A stretch of DNA of 52,014 bases from Promethearchaeota archaeon (GTDB taxonomy: Archaea; Asgardarchaeota; Lokiarchaeia; Sigyniarchaeales; SOKP01): the NCBI GenBank assembly GCA_016930515.1, contig JAFGGO010000022.1, forward strand, positions 1-52,014. The letters are read 5' to 3'. Positions 1 to 9,365 of the stretch are shown here, piece after piece. Within the stretch, counting starts at the first letter, position 1. Each line of letters begins with the position of its first letter. The translations under genes and the position numbers were made by a program. The notes under the pieces are model-generated. The model was not told the origin of the DNA and did no database searches. It saw nothing but the letters and a program-made list of their open reading frames with translations.

Positions 1-1018
1 AAAAAATATTTAAAAATTTCAAAAAAAACTTGAGAATCTTGTTATTTTTCCCTACTTCTCCTAATAAAATAGTATCTAAATTTCGAGAGAGTTGATACTG
101 TTTTACTTTTGGAACTCTAGAATTTCCCTTGAGGTTTCTAATATTCTTTATTGTTTTATAGTTCTGAATCAAAAATTTGTATACTTTAATCCGAGTTTTT
201 ATTTTCTTGATAATTACGGCTTGCAAGAGTAATACGAGTTCTGCAATAATGGCCTGAGGGATTATTCTTTTTAAATTTTCAAGATTCTTGGCAACGCAGA
301 TAAAACGATTCCTTTCGATGTAATAATATGTGAAATCGCTCAGGCTAAAATCGTGTTTTTGATGGTATATTTTCGTCAAATTCGTGGTATAGACGCTGAT
401 ATTATTCCTCAAGGCTTTCAAGGAGAAATCCGTATCCTCGTGATACATGAAGAAATACGTGTCGAATCCCCGAAGCCTAAGAAAAGTCTCCTTTCTCAGG
501 AACATGCATCCTCCAGCAACCTTTAAGGTTCTAAAGGTCTTAATCTTGTTTGGTAAACGCTCGTACATTGTTGGAGTGTAAGAAAATCCTAAAAAATGAA
601 TTTTAGCTCCAAAATAGTTGATGCTCTTTCCATCCTTAAAAACAGAGAGTGGACATATAATCGCAGTACCTTTTTTCTCTAACTTGTTAAACAAAGGTAG
701 TAATAATTCAAAAAAGTCGCTTGGGAAGATCATGTCTTGATTAGTAATGAAAATATAGTCGCCCTTCGCATTTAAGGCGCCAATATTGCACGCTTTGGCA
801 AATCCGCTGTTATAATCGAGTTCGATTAGGTTAATATCTAAAGACCTAAAAGACTTTATCATGTCTTTAGAACAATCTATTGAATTGTTATCAATTATTA
901 CAATCTCGATCTCAGGCGAGTTTTTCAAGTTTTCAATTGATTTTAGATTGTCTGCAATCATATCCTCGTCGTTGTAAGAAGGAAATATAATCGAAATCTT
1001 TGGTTCGGAAAAAGTCAT
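1..1018 (-). CDS. Family 2 glycosyltransferase (3' end outside window)
   Basis: The frame opens at the ATG read leftward from 1018 and has no stop before the window edge, so about 339 codons are seen and the C-terminus is missing. The N-terminus reads as a GT-A nucleotide-sugar fold: a beta strand with FPSYNDED, then IIDNNS, then NSGFAKACNIGA, and an acidic NQDM motif near residue 92 in the place of the metal-binding DxD. This is the pattern of rhamnosyl- and related glycosyltransferases that extend surface glycans. It follows the 1064-1891 gene on the same strand by 45 bases, so the two are probably co-transcribed. The family is clear; donor and acceptor sugars cannot be told. Confidence 0.85.
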   Translation of the reverse strand, partial: MTFSEPKISIIFPSYNDEDMIADNLKSIENLKNSPEIEIVIIDNNSIDCSKDMIKSFRSLDINLIELDYNSGFAKACNIGALNAKGDYIFITNQDMIFPSDFFELLLPLFNKLEKKGTAIICPLSVFKDGKSINYFGAKIHFLGFSYTPTMYERLPNKIKTFRTLKVAGGCMFLRKETFLRLRGFDTYFFMYHEDTDFSLKALRNNISVYTTNLTKIYHQKHDFSLSDFTYYYIERNRFICVAKNLENLKRIIPQAIIAELVLLLQAVIIKKIKTRIKVYKFLIQNYKTIKNIRNLKGNSRVPKVKQYQLSRNLDTILLGEVGKNNKILKFFLKFLNIF

Positions 1019-1063
1019 ACATGATTTAAAATTGTTAAAAAAGATTAAAAGTCTTGTTTTTTT

Positions 1064-1891
1064 CTAATTTTTTTCTTTCTTTCGATTCATTCTTTTCAAG
1101 AATTTATTAAATCGCTTTTCTAAGCCAGTTTTCATTGTAAAGAATTTAAAGGCGTATAAAGCAAGGCAAGAAAGAATTGAAAATAAGACTTTATTTACAA
1201 TAACGTAAGATGTTCCATATTCCCGAGGATTTGCAGTCATCGGGATTTCCCTTAGTCTTAAACCGTTATGTCCGCATACAAATAACATTTCCGTCGAAAA
1301 TCCCATTCCCGTGTGTCTCATTTCTTTAAATAAGGTCAAGGCTTCTCTTTTAAACGCCCGAAATCCATTTTGATTATTTCCGATCTTTTGCCTGTAAAGA
1401 ACCATCAAACATGTGTTTATGCATATTTCTCCTAATCGAGTGTGAGGCGGTACCTTGAAATTGCACTTTCCAAGATATCTGGAGCCAACAACAACATCAG
1501 CCTTGTTTTGCAATATGGGTTCAACAAGCAAAGGAATCTCTTCTGGGGTGTGCTGACCATCAGAGTCAAGAGTTACGATTATATCACCAGATGCGTGTTT
1601 TAATCCCGTTAATATCGCTTCTCCATAGCCCTTATTTGTTTTATGATGAATGACTGTTATTTTTTTTTTGCTATTTAATGCGTTTTGAACGCTATTATCG
1701 GACGAGCCATCATCAACGACGATAATTTCGTAATCGTGATGGTTTGGAATTCGATTTATCACATTTTGAATTGAATTTTCTTCGTTATAAAGGGGAATCA
1801 CGATTGATATGAGATTTATTTTTTTTGTTTGCTTCTCTAATTTGAAATCCTGTTTGATATACTTAGGCTTTTCTTGAACCATGATTCTCAA
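1064..1891 (-). CDS. Polyprenol-phosphate sugar transferase-like GT2 (DPM1/DPG family)
   Basis: A 275-residue GT-A glycosyltransferase. Motifs in order: SIVIPLYNEE at about residue 28, VVDDGSSDNS at about 58, NKGYGEAILTG at about 86, and the metal-binding LDSDGQH at about 108. This order is typical of dolichyl-phosphate mannose or glucose synthases, which charge a membrane polyprenyl phosphate with a sugar. The C-terminal 50 residues carry one hydrophobic stretch and a basic tail, so membrane association is likely, without the two to four C-terminal membrane helices of larger relatives. ATGs at codons 1 and 4 are both possible. It is the first gene of a leftward pair and sits among glycan genes. 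Confidence 0.88.
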   Translation of the reverse strand: MRIMVQEKPKYIKQDFKLEKQTKKINLISIVIPLYNEENSIQNVINRIPNHHDYEIIVVDDGSSDNSVQNALNSKKKITVIHHKTNKGYGEAILTGLKHASGDIIVTLDSDGQHTPEEIPLLVEPILQNKADVVVGSRYLGKCNFKVPPHTRLGEICINTCLMVLYRQKIGNNQNGFRAFKREALTLFKEMRHTGMGFSTEMLFVCGHNGLRLREIPMTANPREYGTSYVIVNKVLFSILSCLALYAFKFFTMKTGLEKRFNKFLKRMNRKKEKN

Positions 1892-2222
1892 GAGCTTTTG
1901 TGAATGTGATATAGGCTTTATTTTTTAACGACAGAAATTAAATATTGGTTTGAAAAAAATGCTTTTTAATAAAATGAAAATTAATCTATAAAAATGATCT
2001 TTTGTATATATCTTTTATGTAATTGTTTTTAAGCATTACTGTTATATGTGAGTATTCTGTAATATTTCACTACTTAAAGCTAGTGATTACTAATCCCTGT
2101 TAAGCAATTCAAATTTCCTTAGAGATAAGCAAATCTACATGTTTTTCGAACATCTCTCCAACTATAAAGGATTTAATTCTTCAATAATTATATCATTAAA
2201 TATTTTATTTTAAAATATAAAA
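1892..2222. promoter_or_regulatory. AT-rich divergent intergenic region
   Basis: This 331-base spacer separates the leftward glycosyltransferases from the rightward acyltransferase and must hold promoters for both. It is strongly AT-rich with no open frame I would call. The 40 bases before the ATG at 2223 are nearly all A and T, including TTTAAAATATAAAA, so a TATA element cannot be placed with certainty. I see no clear Shine-Dalgarno motif or hairpin. Confidence 0.4.
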
Positions 2223-3275
2223 ATGAAAGAATTACTAGATAAAATCATTGCTCAAGAAGGTTTTAACAAGCCCAAGAAAATTCAGCATTACGACATTAAA
2301 TTCTACGACAACTCAGATTTTCAGGATCTAATGCATTTATATCATCGCGTGTTTCCTGGATTCATGTCTGAAAAATTATGGTATTGGAAAAATATTCATA
2401 ATCCTTCTGGTCAATTTATAACGGTTTTATTAAAGGATGAAAAACGAGTCGTTGCAGCTTATAGCGTGGCTCCAAGACGTTTTTACATCAATAAAAAGTC
2501 GTTTTTCTGCGTTCAATCAATGGACACGATGACCGACGAAGACTATAGGGGATTAGGCATCTCAACATATCTCGCACGGGTAGTCTACGAATATTCTCGA
2601 TTGAAAGGTGCTCATTTTGTCTACGGTTTTCCAAATAGAAATAGCTGGTATTTGTTTGAAAAAAAACTATATTGGAAAACATTTGGTAAGATGACTCTCT
2701 ATCAAAAAGATCTTTCTATCATGTCAAAAAGATGTCAAAAAATGGATTCATATTACCAAATTAATCCAATTCTTAATTTTGAAGAAAATTTTTTAGATTT
2801 CTGGGAGAGTTCTAAAAATAATTATAATGTTGTTGTTGAAAAAAATTTAAGATACCTGAAATGGAGGTTTAACGAACATCCCTTTGTCAAATACAAGAAA
2901 TATTTCATAACTGAAAAATCAAAAAATAAAATAATAGCTTATTTCGTTTTGAAACATTATCAGGACGAAAAAGAATTAAAAAGAGGTCATATTGTTGATT
3001 ATATGATTGAGCCGAAAGAATTCAATTTAAAATTAGATATATTTCAGTTAATTGAATTTTTTTCATCTAAAGAATTTCGAAAAGAATGCGTTTCGATTTC
3101 GTTTTGGACTCTTGATGATGATATTAAATCCCTTGTTCTTAATGAATTAGGATATCAAGCAATGAATATCGATACTCATTTCGGATACAAAATTTTTAGT
3201 AATGATGAAGAATTAAAATTATTACATCAAAAAAATAATTGGCATATCACGATGTCAGATAACGATGTTTTTTAA
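2223..3275 (+). CDS. GNAT-family N-acyltransferase
   Basis: A 350-residue protein whose residues 20-190 have the GNAT acyltransferase layout: an N-terminal alpha/beta unit, a central strand VQSMDTMTDEDYRG, then the acyl-CoA pyrophosphate loop RGLGIS, followed by a helix and FVYGFPNRNSWYLF. The C-terminal 150 residues look like a second, degenerate GNAT-like lobe, as in Eis-like and other double-GNAT enzymes. The next gene is a PIG-L de-N-acetylase 21 bases downstream, so a de-N-acetylate then re-acylate step on an amino sugar is a reasonable inference. The substrate is unknown. Confidence 0.75.
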   Translation: MKELLDKIIAQEGFNKPKKIQHYDIKFYDNSDFQDLMHLYHRVFPGFMSEKLWYWKNIHNPSGQFITVLLKDEKRVVAAYSVAPRRFYINKKSFFCVQSMDTMTDEDYRGLGISTYLARVVYEYSRLKGAHFVYGFPNRNSWYLFEKKLYWKTFGKMTLYQKDLSIMSKRCQKMDSYYQINPILNFEENFLDFWESSKNNYNVVVEKNLRYLKWRFNEHPFVKYKKYFITEKSKNKIIAYFVLKHYQDEKELKRGHIVDYMIEPKEFNLKLDIFQLIEFFSSKEFRKECVSISFWTLDDDIKSLVLNELGYQAMNIDTHFGYKIFSNDEELKLLHQKNNWHITMSDNDVF

Positions 3276-3296
3276 ACAAACGAGGATTAAAAGAAT

Positions 3297-3944
3297 ATGA
3301 ATATCTTGTTTATTGGTGCACATCCCGACGATATAGAGTTAGGTTGTGGTGGATCAATTTGTTATTTTCTCAAAAAGAAGCACGAGGTATTTTGTTATCA
3401 CTTGACGAGCGGTGTCTACAGCAATATATACGGCGAGGTAGTTAGGACATTTGAAGAAATAATTGCGGCAACCAATAAAAGTCTCGGAGTATTGGGAGTC
3501 AAGAAAGAAAACATTTCGTTTACGGAGGTACCTGCAACAGAACTGAAAGTCAATAAAGAAATGATATCTGGATTGCAAAAATTCATTATTGATCACGATA
3601 TTAACATGATTTTCACGCATCCCAATCCAGATACATACCACCAAGACCATCGAGCGGCACACAACATTGCGATGGCAAGCGCTCGTCGCTATGTTAATAA
3701 CATTTTGTTGTTCGAAATTATTTTCAATTTTGCGTCGGGTTTGATGATTCCCAATTATTACATTAATATATCAAAATTTATTGAAAAAAAGCAACAATCA
3801 ATTAGACACCACGAGATAGAATTTAACAAGTTCGGAGGAGAAAAATGGATCGATTCGATCACGAGCCTCGCAAAATATCGTGGAACGCAAGCGGAAGTCG
3901 ATTACGCCGAAGCGTTTTATGTTATGAAATATCTCTTGGATTAA
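3297..3944 (+). CDS. PIG-L/LmbE family zinc de-N-acetylase
   Basis: A 215-residue enzyme with the family zinc signature GAHPDDIELG at residues 7-16 and the distal HPNPDTYHQDHRAAH motif, which supplies the third ligand and catalytic histidines. The family removes acetyl groups from N-acetylglucosamine in GPI precursors, mycothiol and antibiotic intermediates. The length is normal and there is no signal peptide, so it acts in the cytosol or at the inner membrane face. It lies directly behind the GNAT gene and its stop overlaps the end of the convergent epimerase gene by 4 bases. An amino-sugar substrate in surface glycan synthesis is inferred from context. Confidence 0.9.
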   Translation: MNILFIGAHPDDIELGCGGSICYFLKKKHEVFCYHLTSGVYSNIYGEVVRTFEEIIAATNKSLGVLGVKKENISFTEVPATELKVNKEMISGLQKFIIDHDINMIFTHPNPDTYHQDHRAAHNIAMASARRYVNNILLFEIIFNFASGLMIPNYYINISKFIEKKQQSIRHHEIEFNKFGGEKWIDSITSLAKYRGTQAEVDYAEAFYVMKYLLD

Positions 3945-4906
3945 TTAGATAAGATTTTTCGTTGCCATTCGAATTGGGTCTTTAATCCCTGATCGATTTG
4001 TACTTTTGGTACATATGCTAACAATTTTTTGGCTTTTTCGGTATTTGAATATGTAACATCCACGTCTCCCTTCTGTTTCTCCACGAATTTGAGCTTCTTT
4101 GTCTTTTGAGCGATGGCGTACAACTTCTCAACTAAATCATTAACACTGATGGGATTAGAACACCCTAAATTGAATACTTGGCCATTTGAATTGTCCTTCT
4201 CAGCAGATAATATAAGACCGTTAACAATGTCAGAAACATGAGTAAAATCCCTTAGTTGCGTTCCATCACCGTAAATTACGATTTCTTTTTCCTTTAAGAT
4301 TGCTTCAAAAAATTTTCTTATCGCCATATCCGGCCTTCCTCGGGGACCGTATACGGTATAAAATCTTAAGGAAGTGATGGGTAGATCGTATTCTCGATAA
4401 TAATAGTCTGCATAGTGTTCTCCACAGAGTTTTGAAACGGCGTAAGGAGATATTGGGTTTTTAGGATGCTCCTCGTCAAGAGGGGTGTAAATGGGATTCC
4501 CGTAAACGGAAGAAGATGAAGCGAAGACTATTTTTTCGATTCGATTACAAATCCTTCCAAATTCGAAAATATTTACCGTGCTCACGATATTGTTCTGAGC
4601 TACTTCTGCTGCGTTGTTCAAGGAATATCTAACGCCTGCTTGAGCGGCAAGGTGAAAAATTACTTCTACATTAGAATTGACTCCATCTAGAATTTTTTTA
4701 TGGAGTAGGTCGCCCTTTATCAATCGAAAGTTCTTAGAATCGTATTTATTTAAAATTGCGTTTAATTGTTCTTCTTTGCCCGTATAATAGTCATTAAAAT
4801 TATCGATTAGTATGAGTTGATTTCCGTTCTCAAGTAAAGTCTCGGTCAAATGAGAACCAATAAAACCGCCAGCACCAGTAATTAAAATGGATTTATTAGT
4901 TAACAC
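3941..4906 (-). CDS. NAD-dependent nucleotide-sugar epimerase (UDP-glucuronate 4-epimerase-like)
   Basis: A 321-residue extended short-chain dehydrogenase. It shows the NAD-binding TGAGGFIGSHL at residues 10-20, FHLAAQAGVRYS, the catalytic serine region ASSSSVYG and YAVSK with the Tyr/Lys pair. The sequence RFYTVYGPRGRPDMA is the variant I associate with UDP-glucuronate 4-epimerases rather than plain GalE. The predicted reaction is C4 epimerisation of a UDP sugar in the cytosol. It is convergent with the PIG-L gene, overlapping it by 4 bases, and divergent from the second epimerase at 5072. The fold is certain; the exact sugar is not. Confidence 0.88.
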   Translation of the reverse strand: MLTNKSILITGAGGFIGSHLTETLLENGNQLILIDNFNDYYTGKEEQLNAILNKYDSKNFRLIKGDLLHKKILDGVNSNVEVIFHLAAQAGVRYSLNNAAEVAQNNIVSTVNIFEFGRICNRIEKIVFASSSSVYGNPIYTPLDEEHPKNPISPYAVSKLCGEHYADYYYREYDLPITSLRFYTVYGPRGRPDMAIRKFFEAILKEKEIVIYGDGTQLRDFTHVSDIVNGLILSAEKDNSNGQVFNLGCSNPISVNDLVEKLYAIAQKTKKLKFVEKQKGDVDVTYSNTEKAKKLLAYVPKVQIDQGLKTQFEWQRKILSN

Positions 4907-5071
4907 ATCAATCTTTTATAATCTGAAATATTGACATAGGAAAAGATAATATTTCAAGCTTTAAAATCTTTTATCGAATCTAAGATTAAAATGCATTAAA
5001 AAACAAAAACTAAAAAAAAAACTAAAGATTTAGCTAATTTATAAACCGATTATAATAAAAGAACATGTAAA

Positions 5072-6046
5072 ATGGATTTGAAAAATAAAAGTATTGCAGT
5101 AACTGGTGCTGCAGGTTTTATAGGAAGCAACTTAGTCGATCACTTGCTTGAGATGGGAGCCGATGTGGTAGGGATTGATAATTTATTTAATGGAAGGTTA
5201 GAAAATCTCGAATCCGCACTTAAATCAAAGCAATTTCGTTTTTATAAGGGTGACATCCGCGATCTTAACTTTCTTCTTGAAGTTACTACAAATATAGATG
5301 TTTTATTTCACGAGGCTGCCTTTACTAGCGTTCCTCAATCCATCTTGATGCCCGAATCATGTAACGATATTAATGTGAAAGGTGTGTTAAATGTACTCAA
5401 CGCAGCGAGAAAAAACGATATTGAAAAGGTTCTTTTTGCGTCGAGCGCTTCGGTTTATGGCGATACTCCCGTATTACCAAAAAGGGAAGATATGAAGAGA
5501 GAACCAAAATCACCTTACGGAGTTTCAAAAATGGCCGGAGAAGCATACATGCAAGTATATTATACCGTATACGGAATTAAAACCACATCGCTAAGATATT
5601 TTAACGTGTTCGGACCCCGACAAAAAGACTCTCCGTACAGTGGCGTTATTGCGATTTGGTTGGGAAAGATCTTGAGAAACGAAAACTTGATAATTTTTGG
5701 AGACGGCGAAAATTCGAGAGACTTTACTTATGTGAAGGACGTGATAAAAGCCAACATTCTAGCGGCGGAACACGACGCAAAAGGGGAAATAATGAATGTT
5801 TCGTGTAATAATCCCATATCCTTGACGAATCTCGCAAAGCTAATGCTTAAAATAACTGACAAGCAAGAACTTAAAATCGAATTTGCCGATCCCCGCCCTG
5901 GAGACATACTTCACAGTTATGGCGATATATCGCTTGCCAAAAAAGACATACAATTTGAACCAGATTACGACCAAGAAAGCGGACTTAAAGAGTATTTGAC
6001 TTGGTATAAAAACAAGTACAAGGTTGATTTGAACATAATCCAATGA
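5072..6046 (+). CDS. NAD-dependent nucleotide-sugar epimerase/dehydratase (GalE/WbpP-like)
   Basis: A 324-residue extended SDR enzyme. Visible are the NAD site TGAAGFIGSNL at residues 11-21, IDNLFNGRLENL after the second strand, FHEAAFTSVPQS, ASSASVYGD and the catalytic pair in YGVSK, then RYFNVFGPRQ. This pattern fits UDP-GlcNAc/UDP-Glc 4-epimerases. The membrane GT-C-like gene starts 6 bases after its stop, so the two are almost surely one operon, linking sugar-nucleotide supply to glycan assembly. It is a different subfamily from the epimerase at 3941. The substrate is not determinable. Confidence 0.88.
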   Translation: MDLKNKSIAVTGAAGFIGSNLVDHLLEMGADVVGIDNLFNGRLENLESALKSKQFRFYKGDIRDLNFLLEVTTNIDVLFHEAAFTSVPQSILMPESCNDINVKGVLNVLNAARKNDIEKVLFASSASVYGDTPVLPKREDMKREPKSPYGVSKMAGEAYMQVYYTVYGIKTTSLRYFNVFGPRQKDSPYSGVIAIWLGKILRNENLIIFGDGENSRDFTYVKDVIKANILAAEHDAKGEIMNVSCNNPISLTNLAKLMLKITDKQELKIEFADPRPGDILHSYGDISLAKKDIQFEPDYDQESGLKEYLTWYKNKYKVDLNIIQ

Positions 6047-6052
6047 TAAAGA

Positions 6053-8341
6053 ATGTCAAAAGTTAACAATTCAAATTTTTATAGGTACCTTTTTTATTCA
6101 AGAGAAAAAATTCATGTTTGGGTCTTTTTTCTTTCAATAATTTCGCTTATATTTGGTTTTCTTAATGTGTATCGGAATATTTTTCCATCAATTTATATTT
6201 CTTCGAGTTTCATCCTTCTAGAAGAATTATTGCGGATTCTTACCGTTCTATCTACAATTTATATAATCCTATTTTTGCCCTCATATCCTCTTTTCTTTTT
6301 AATTTTAAAGAACAAAAAATATAGATTCTTAGAAAAAATCAGTTTTACGATAATCTTTAATTTATGCTTTTATATTATATCGGGATATCTTGGTAATCTT
6401 GCTGGTTTTTCAATGACAAGTCTTTATTTCTTTACCTGCGTGTTAAGCTCTTATATAACATTCTTATTTGCTAATTTTATATTTAAAGGATTGAAATATG
6501 GGTTTAAAATTCAAAATCCTTTCAAATTGAAAGAAAAATCATTCCATCTTTCTTCGGAAATTTCGCCGCCTATAAAATATATTAAAAAAAAAATTTCGAG
6601 AAACGCCCTGTTATTGATAATATTTTTACTATTGTTATGCTCGTTTTATGTCGTTCGATATAGTTATTTTTTCGGCACGGATGGGTGGGCTCATATTTAT
6701 ATTACTCGATTCATAACGGACGAACATTACTTACCACTTGACGAATATTTTGGGGCAATGGGTTTACATATCTTTAGTAGCGTCATATATTTCTTTTCGG
6801 GTATTGAATTGGTATATCTTCCGAAATATTTTGTTTTTTACTCTTTTATGGTTACTTCCTTATTATTTTACAACATCCAAGTAAGGATTTTTAAAAATAA
6901 TAATTTAGCACTTCTTGGAGTGTTTATTTTACAAGCATTTCCACTAGGTTTTGGAAACCACCTCTTGATCCAGTTCTGGCCAACGAGCTTGACCGTGATA
7001 ATGTGCTTGGAAATCTTTTTCTTGTTGTATGTTCGAATGCAAAATTTCGTAAAACTTGAAAAACCGTCCAGAGAAGCACTGCTTTCGAATATGATATTTT
7101 GCTACTCGTTCGCAATAATATTATTCGTAAGCGCAATTCTTACACATACACTCGTTGCTGTTATCATGCTAATCTCGTTTATCCCATTTTATTTAATATA
7201 TTTTCTCAAGGATGTTAATCGTGGGTTTGACTTAGCGTTGCTGTGCGGAATGTTGGGGATATTTTTCGTTCTCCTTTTTTCTGGAGTGATCACTGAGTTT
7301 GTTATTTACTTTAATATTTTTAAATATCCGTGGTATTATTACGCGATAGGGGGGATTTGTGGCAGTATTGGTGCTATTATCGTTCTGAAAAGGATTGTTC
7401 GATATATCTCCTTTTCGAATGGAGCATTTAAGAAAGTTATTGAAGGTGAAAATAGCAAAATCTATTCTTTAATCGAAGATAAATACATATATCCCGTTTG
7501 TCTTATTGTGATATTGGGATTTATCCTCGTGTTTTTGATTGGAATAACCCCTATGTTAAACATTAACTTTTCTAAAACTTTAATTGGAGTTGAATCAACT
7601 GTATTAATTCTTTTTTCTATTTGGGGCTTATTCTTATTTCAGAAGAAACCTCGAGGAAAAATTCTATTAGTGTGGTTATTGAGTTTTGGGGTTCTAATAG
7701 TTGCTTCTTTAGCGATACTTCCGTTAGGATTCGGGAGGATAGCTTTACTTGCTGTACCTGTACTTGTCATTGGATTTGTTTCTTATTTTTACAAGCTCAT
7801 CAAGATTCAAAAATCAACTAGTCTAAAAATCAGTCTATTTTTAGTTTCTATGGTAATCTTTTCTTTTTTTGCTTTTTATTATGATGACTTGACCGATCCC
7901 GACCAAGACGAATACGGCCTAAAAAGAAGAGAGGTTTATTCAATTATGGTGTTTTCGAAATTATCTCCCGAACATTGTGCCATCGATTCCGAATTCGGTT
8001 GGAGTTATATCTTTATCTATTATGGATATCCTTACGGACAATCAAATGGAAACTTATCTAGTAGCGAGCTTTATGATTTCTTAGGTGGGATGCAATACTT
8101 GTTCCATCCATCTGCTCACATAAACGAAAGCGGTGTTAATATCTTAAAATCTCTCAAGCAGGAATTGGGTTCAGATGTTTTTTTAATATTGGACGATACA
8201 TACTTGGATACCGTTCATGGAGGGTTGGGAAAATTAACGAACGAGGAAATAAAACAATACAATAACTTGAATTATTTAAACAAGGTACTCGTGTCAAAAA
8301 GCGATAAGGGTACGGAAATTCCTTATTATTGGGTTATTTAA
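6053..8341 (+). CDS. Large polytopic membrane protein, GT-C glycosyltransferase-like
   Basis: A 762-residue protein with roughly a dozen or more hydrophobic segments from residue 20 to about 610, followed by a 150-residue soluble C-terminal part. After the fifth membrane helix the first large loop has FGTDGWAH (residues 207-214), with an acidic residue and His in the position typical of GT-C glycosyltransferases such as STT3 and PMT relatives, which use polyprenyl-phosphate sugars outside the membrane. I see no WWDYG-type STT3 motif, so it is not a standard oligosaccharyltransferase. It is translated 6 bases after the epimerase, and its last 8 bases overlap the end of the convergent UPF0280 gene. 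It could instead be a flippase or polymerase. Confidence 0.6.
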   Translation: MSKVNNSNFYRYLFYSREKIHVWVFFLSIISLIFGFLNVYRNIFPSIYISSSFILLEELLRILTVLSTIYIILFLPSYPLFFLILKNKKYRFLEKISFTIIFNLCFYIISGYLGNLAGFSMTSLYFFTCVLSSYITFLFANFIFKGLKYGFKIQNPFKLKEKSFHLSSEISPPIKYIKKKISRNALLLIIFLLLLCSFYVVRYSYFFGTDGWAHIYITRFITDEHYLPLDEYFGAMGLHIFSSVIYFFSGIELVYLPKYFVFYSFMVTSLLFYNIQVRIFKNNNLALLGVFILQAFPLGFGNHLLIQFWPTSLTVIMCLEIFFLLYVRMQNFVKLEKPSREALLSNMIFCYSFAIILFVSAILTHTLVAVIMLISFIPFYLIYFLKDVNRGFDLALLCGMLGIFFVLLFSGVITEFVIYFNIFKYPWYYYAIGGICGSIGAIIVLKRIVRYISFSNGAFKKVIEGENSKIYSLIEDKYIYPVCLIVILGFILVFLIGITPMLNINFSKTLIGVESTVLILFSIWGLFLFQKKPRGKILLVWLLSFGVLIVASLAILPLGFGRIALLAVPVLVIGFVSYFYKLIKIQKSTSLKISLFLVSMVIFSFFAFYYDDLTDPDQDEYGLKRREVYSIMVFSKLSPEHCAIDSEFGWSYIFIYYGYPYGQSNGNLSSSELYDFLGGMQYLFHPSAHINESGVNILKSLKQELGSDVFLILDDTYLDTVHGGLGKLTNEEIKQYNNLNYLNKVLVSKSDKGTEIPYYWVI

Positions 8342-9116
8342 AAACCTCAAAGTCTCCTGGAAACATGTTGAGTGCTTTTTCCTTAAGGATATCTTGCTTA
8401 TTTCCTTCGATTCTTATCATCTGAGGTAATTTTCCGACTTGTCCTACCTTGTTTTCTCTCGAGATAAAAGCACCCCTGAGACCTTCGATATCGTCTACAG
8501 CGTCGAGAGCTTTTTTAATTGATTTTTCTACATCGGTCCCTTTAACAAGATTTGCAATTCGCGTTGCTGCAGCGTCCGCTAAAGCCGCATTTTTCGCAAA
8601 AATTGTTACCGCGTCCGCTTGTCCTAGGCTGATAGCATGTCCGATTGTTGCAGAACTTGTTCCAATACCTATGGGACAATCTTTTTTTTCTATTAAAAAT
8701 CCCAGATTCAAGTTCAAATCGTTTTCCCCTGCGTATAACGCTATTTTCATGGGAGAATCCGAATCAATGGCAATTTCTCCTCCGTTCTCAACGAGAGCAT
8801 CTCTAGCGAGTAATTTAGCCGATTCTTCCTTTGTTTTCATGGCTTCCAACATTAGATCGGCAATTGCTCCGGCTACGGCCGCCATAGGCCCCACATCGCA
8901 TGCATAAGCTACTTCAGACATGAGAATTACGACCCTTTCTTTTGATTTGACGGGTACTGGGGAAAATGATTTTAAAAATTTATCGTCTATTTGAACATAC
9001 TTTTCGAGAGCGACCCTATGCCGATAAAAGCTTTTCTTAGCTTCAATTATTGCAGTTTCTGAGTCTGAAATTAAAGTAATGTCAGATTCCTTTTCCGAAA
9101 AATGATATTTTATCAT
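8334..9116 (-). CDS. UPF0280 (ApbE-like) family protein
   Basis: A 260-residue protein of the archaeal/bacterial UPF0280 family, which is distantly related to the ApbE flavin transferases. Diagnostic stretches are the PMAAVAGAIAD region near residue 77, LNLGFLIE, IGTSSATIGHAISLGQADAV around 150-170, and the Ala-rich ALADAAATRIAN. The family's biochemical role is not established. It is a single gene on this strand, convergent with the glycan operon and divergent from the Roadblock/GTPase operon. The length is normal for the family and the ATG at 9116 is the only good start. Confidence 0.85.
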   Translation of the reverse strand: MIKYHFSEKESDITLISDSETAIIEAKKSFYRHRVALEKYVQIDDKFLKSFSPVPVKSKERVVILMSEVAYACDVGPMAAVAGAIADLMLEAMKTKEESAKLLARDALVENGGEIAIDSDSPMKIALYAGENDLNLNLGFLIEKKDCPIGIGTSSATIGHAISLGQADAVTIFAKNAALADAAATRIANLVKGTDVEKSIKKALDAVDDIEGLRGAFISRENKVGQVGKLPQMIRIEGNKQDILKEKALNMFPGDFEVFK

Positions 9117-9365
9117 ATAACTACAAACTTCGAATTAATCTTTTTAAAATTCCTATTTTATACTAATTAAATGCATTATTGCTTAATATTAAGTATTTAT
9201 CACGATCAAAACGACATTTCATATCTTAATTTTACCTTATTAGTCTATTTCGTTAATAACAAACAAGAAATCTAAATGTTCTCTTCAATAGATAACACTA
9301 TAATCTGAATGAGAAAAATATAAATAATGAATATTATATTAAATATAAAAACAAACCGCTTTAAC

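Noticed and set aside
8449..8907. 152-codon forward frame opposite the UPF0280 gene
   Set aside because: It is fully antisense to a well-recognised protein and its composition (Ser/Ala/Phe-rich, no motif) is that of a shadow frame.
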